Below are positions 5,166 to 6,355 of a DNA stretch of 6,355 nucleotides, in pieces. The stretch comes from Pseudomonadota bacterium. Its GTDB lineage: Bacteria; Pseudomonadota; Alphaproteobacteria; Sphingomonadales; Sphingomonadaceae. Each line of letters starts with the position of its first letter. Position 1 is the first letter of the stretch. The notes under the pieces were generated by a model that worked only from the letters and a program-made list of their open reading frames with translations, did not search any database and had not been told where the DNA came from. Made by a program: the position numbers and the translations under genes. The stretch is from NCBI GenBank assembly GCA_030271595.1, contig JARXKO010000002.1, forward strand, positions 1 through 6,355, read 5' to 3'.

Positions 5166-6355
5166 ATGCTCTACGACGCCTATGAAGTGCAGCGCTCGCT
5201 CCTGACGGGAGCGGGCCGGCTGGCCGGGCTCGGCGCCGGTTGGCTGAGCAATCCCGCCAATCCGTTCGCTTATTATTCGATGGGCCCGGTCGCCGCCGCG
5301 GGCCTTGAAGTCTTCGCCCATGCCGCGGCTCCGCGCGGCAAGCCCGAATTCGGCATTCATTCGGTCAAACTGGGCCGCAAATCGGTCGCGGTGACCGAGG
5401 AAATCGCGCTCGCCAGGCCGTTCGGCAACCTCAAGCATTTCGTCAAGTCGGGAGTCGCGGCCGGACCGCCGCTGGTCATCGTCGCGCCGATGAGCGGCCA
5501 TTATGCGACGCTGTTGCGCGGCACGGTCGAAAGGCTGCTTCCCAAGCAGGACATCTACATCACCGATTGGGCCGATGCGAAGATGGTGCCCTTGTCCAAG
5601 GGCCGCTTCGACCTCGACGATTATATCGATTATCTGATCGCGTTCGTGGATCACGTCGGCGCGACCACCGGCCAGCGCCCGCATCTGCTGGCGGTTTGTC
5701 AGCCCTCCGTCCCGGCCTTCGCTGCGACCGCGATCATGGCTGCGGACAAGGCCGAATGGCGGCCCCGGACACTGACCATGATGGGCGGTCCGATCGACAC
5801 CCGCGAAGCGCCGACCGCGGTCAACACGCTCGCGACCCAGCGCCCGCACAGCTGGTTCCAGCGCAATGTCATCGCCACGGTGCCGATGATTTATGGCGGC
5901 GCCGGGCGCAAGGTCTATCCGGGTTTCCTCCAGCTCGCCGGCTTCATGACCATGAACCTTGGCAGCCACCTCATCAGCCATTGGGAGATGTTCAAGCATC
6001 TCGTCGTCGGTGACGATGAAAGCGCGGACTCGACGCGCGATTTTTACGATGAATATCGTTCGGTGTGCGACATGACCGCCGAATTCTACCTGCAGACGGT
6101 GGACACCGTGTTTCAGCGACATCTGCTTCCCAAGGGCAAGCTCAAGCATCGCGGCAAGCTGGTCGATCCACGGGCGATCCGCGACACCGCGATCCTCGCG
6201 ATCGAGGGCGAACGCGATGATATTTCGGGGATCGGCCAGACCAAGGCGGCGCTGGCGCTGGCATCCCGGCTCCCCGCGGCGAAGAAGCAATATTTGTTCG
6301 CCAAGGACGTCGGTCATTACGGCATCTTCAACGGCCGCAAATGGCGCGAGATGAT
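5166..6355 (+). CDS. phaZ: Intracellular PHB depolymerase PhaZ (3' end beyond window)
   Basis: The frame opens at ATG 5166 after GGTGAG (5155-5160) and stays open to the edge: 396 full codons plus 2 nt. An in-frame stop at 5157-5159 makes this the first usable start. The beginning, MLYDAYEVQRSLL, matches the characteristic N-terminus of PhaZ-type cytoplasmic depolymerases. These hydrolyse native PHB granules to 3-hydroxybutyrate oligomers. The nucleophile is Cys178 in LLAVCQPSVPA. The other triad residues are probably Asp351 in EGERDDISG and His384 in VGHYGIFNG. These spacings closely match the Cys183-Asp355-His388 triad of Ralstonia eutropha PhaZa1. There is no signal peptide, as expected for the intracellular class. 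Family members are about 400-430 residues, so only the last few to few tens of residues are missing. Its closeness to phaR suggests shared control of storage and mobilisation. Confidence 0.95.
   Translation, partial: MLYDAYEVQRSLLTGAGRLAGLGAGWLSNPANPFAYYSMGPVAAAGLEVFAHAAAPRGKPEFGIHSVKLGRKSVAVTEEIALARPFGNLKHFVKSGVAAGPPLVIVAPMSGHYATLLRGTVERLLPKQDIYITDWADAKMVPLSKGRFDLDDYIDYLIAFVDHVGATTGQRPHLLAVCQPSVPAFAATAIMAADKAEWRPRTLTMMGGPIDTREAPTAVNTLATQRPHSWFQRNVIATVPMIYGGAGRKVYPGFLQLAGFMTMNLGSHLISHWEMFKHLVVGDDESADSTRDFYDEYRSVCDMTAEFYLQTVDTVFQRHLLPKGKLKHRGKLVDPRAIRDTAILAIEGERDDISGIGQTKAALALASRLPAAKKQYLFAKDVGHYGIFNGRKWREM

Noticed and set aside
5109..6317. Long minus-strand open frame (402 codons) opposite phaZ
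   Set aside because: It is the mirror of a clear PhaZ with its catalytic triad; the composition is rich in Arg, Asp and His and no domain is visible.

Overview
The window looks like chromosomal DNA of a GC-rich alphaproteobacterium, most likely a sphingomonad. This rests on the GC-rich codon use, an alphaproteobacterial-type PhaR regulator, an intracellular PHB depolymerase with its Cys-Asp-His triad, and a Shine-Dalgarno-like stretch matching the alphaproteobacterial 16S 3' end. The lineage call is an inference from protein character, not from a database match. Most of the window is a polyhydroxyalkanoate (PHA/PHB) storage locus.

Layout. Bases 1-74 are the tail of an unidentified gene. A complete tRNA-Arg(CCG) lies on the minus strand at 95-171. 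A PhaC-like alpha/beta hydrolase (class III PHA synthase type, nucleophile Cys165) runs leftward from 1290 to 199. The PHA regulator gene phaR (1289-1810) diverges from it, and the two ATG codons overlap. A small predicted secreted protein of unknown function (1813-2286) follows phaR with a 2-nt gap. Bases 2287-2674 hold no ordinary gene but do hold an unusual RNA-like element. A basic, alanine-rich protein with a histone-H1-like tail follows at 2675-3238; it is a candidate granule- or nucleoid-associated protein. It converges on an MsbA-type ABC exporter half-transporter (5033-3252, minus strand). After a divergent intergenic region, phaZ, the intracellular PHB depolymerase, starts at 5166 and runs off the right edge.

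How the genes fit together. PhaR is known in related bacteria to bind both DNA and PHB and to repress phasin and other pha genes. The PhaC-like protein would act on hydroxyacyl thioesters or polymer, the basic protein could coat granules or tether them to DNA, and PhaZ would mobilise the polymer. The ABC exporter has no evident PHA role and is probably only a neighbour.

The most interesting stretch is about 2385-2602. It contains a perfect 8-1-8 palindrome overlapping a promoter-like sequence, then a 15-nt perfect complement of the 16S rRNA 3' end placed as a Shine-Dalgarno before a 16-codon ORF. A downstream CACCTCCTT copy of the anti-Shine-Dalgarno can pair with it, a competing hairpin overlaps that copy, and a strong terminator-like hairpin closes the element. 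It reads as a compact self-regulating leader or small RNA. I cannot tell from sequence alone whether it belongs to a known RNA family.
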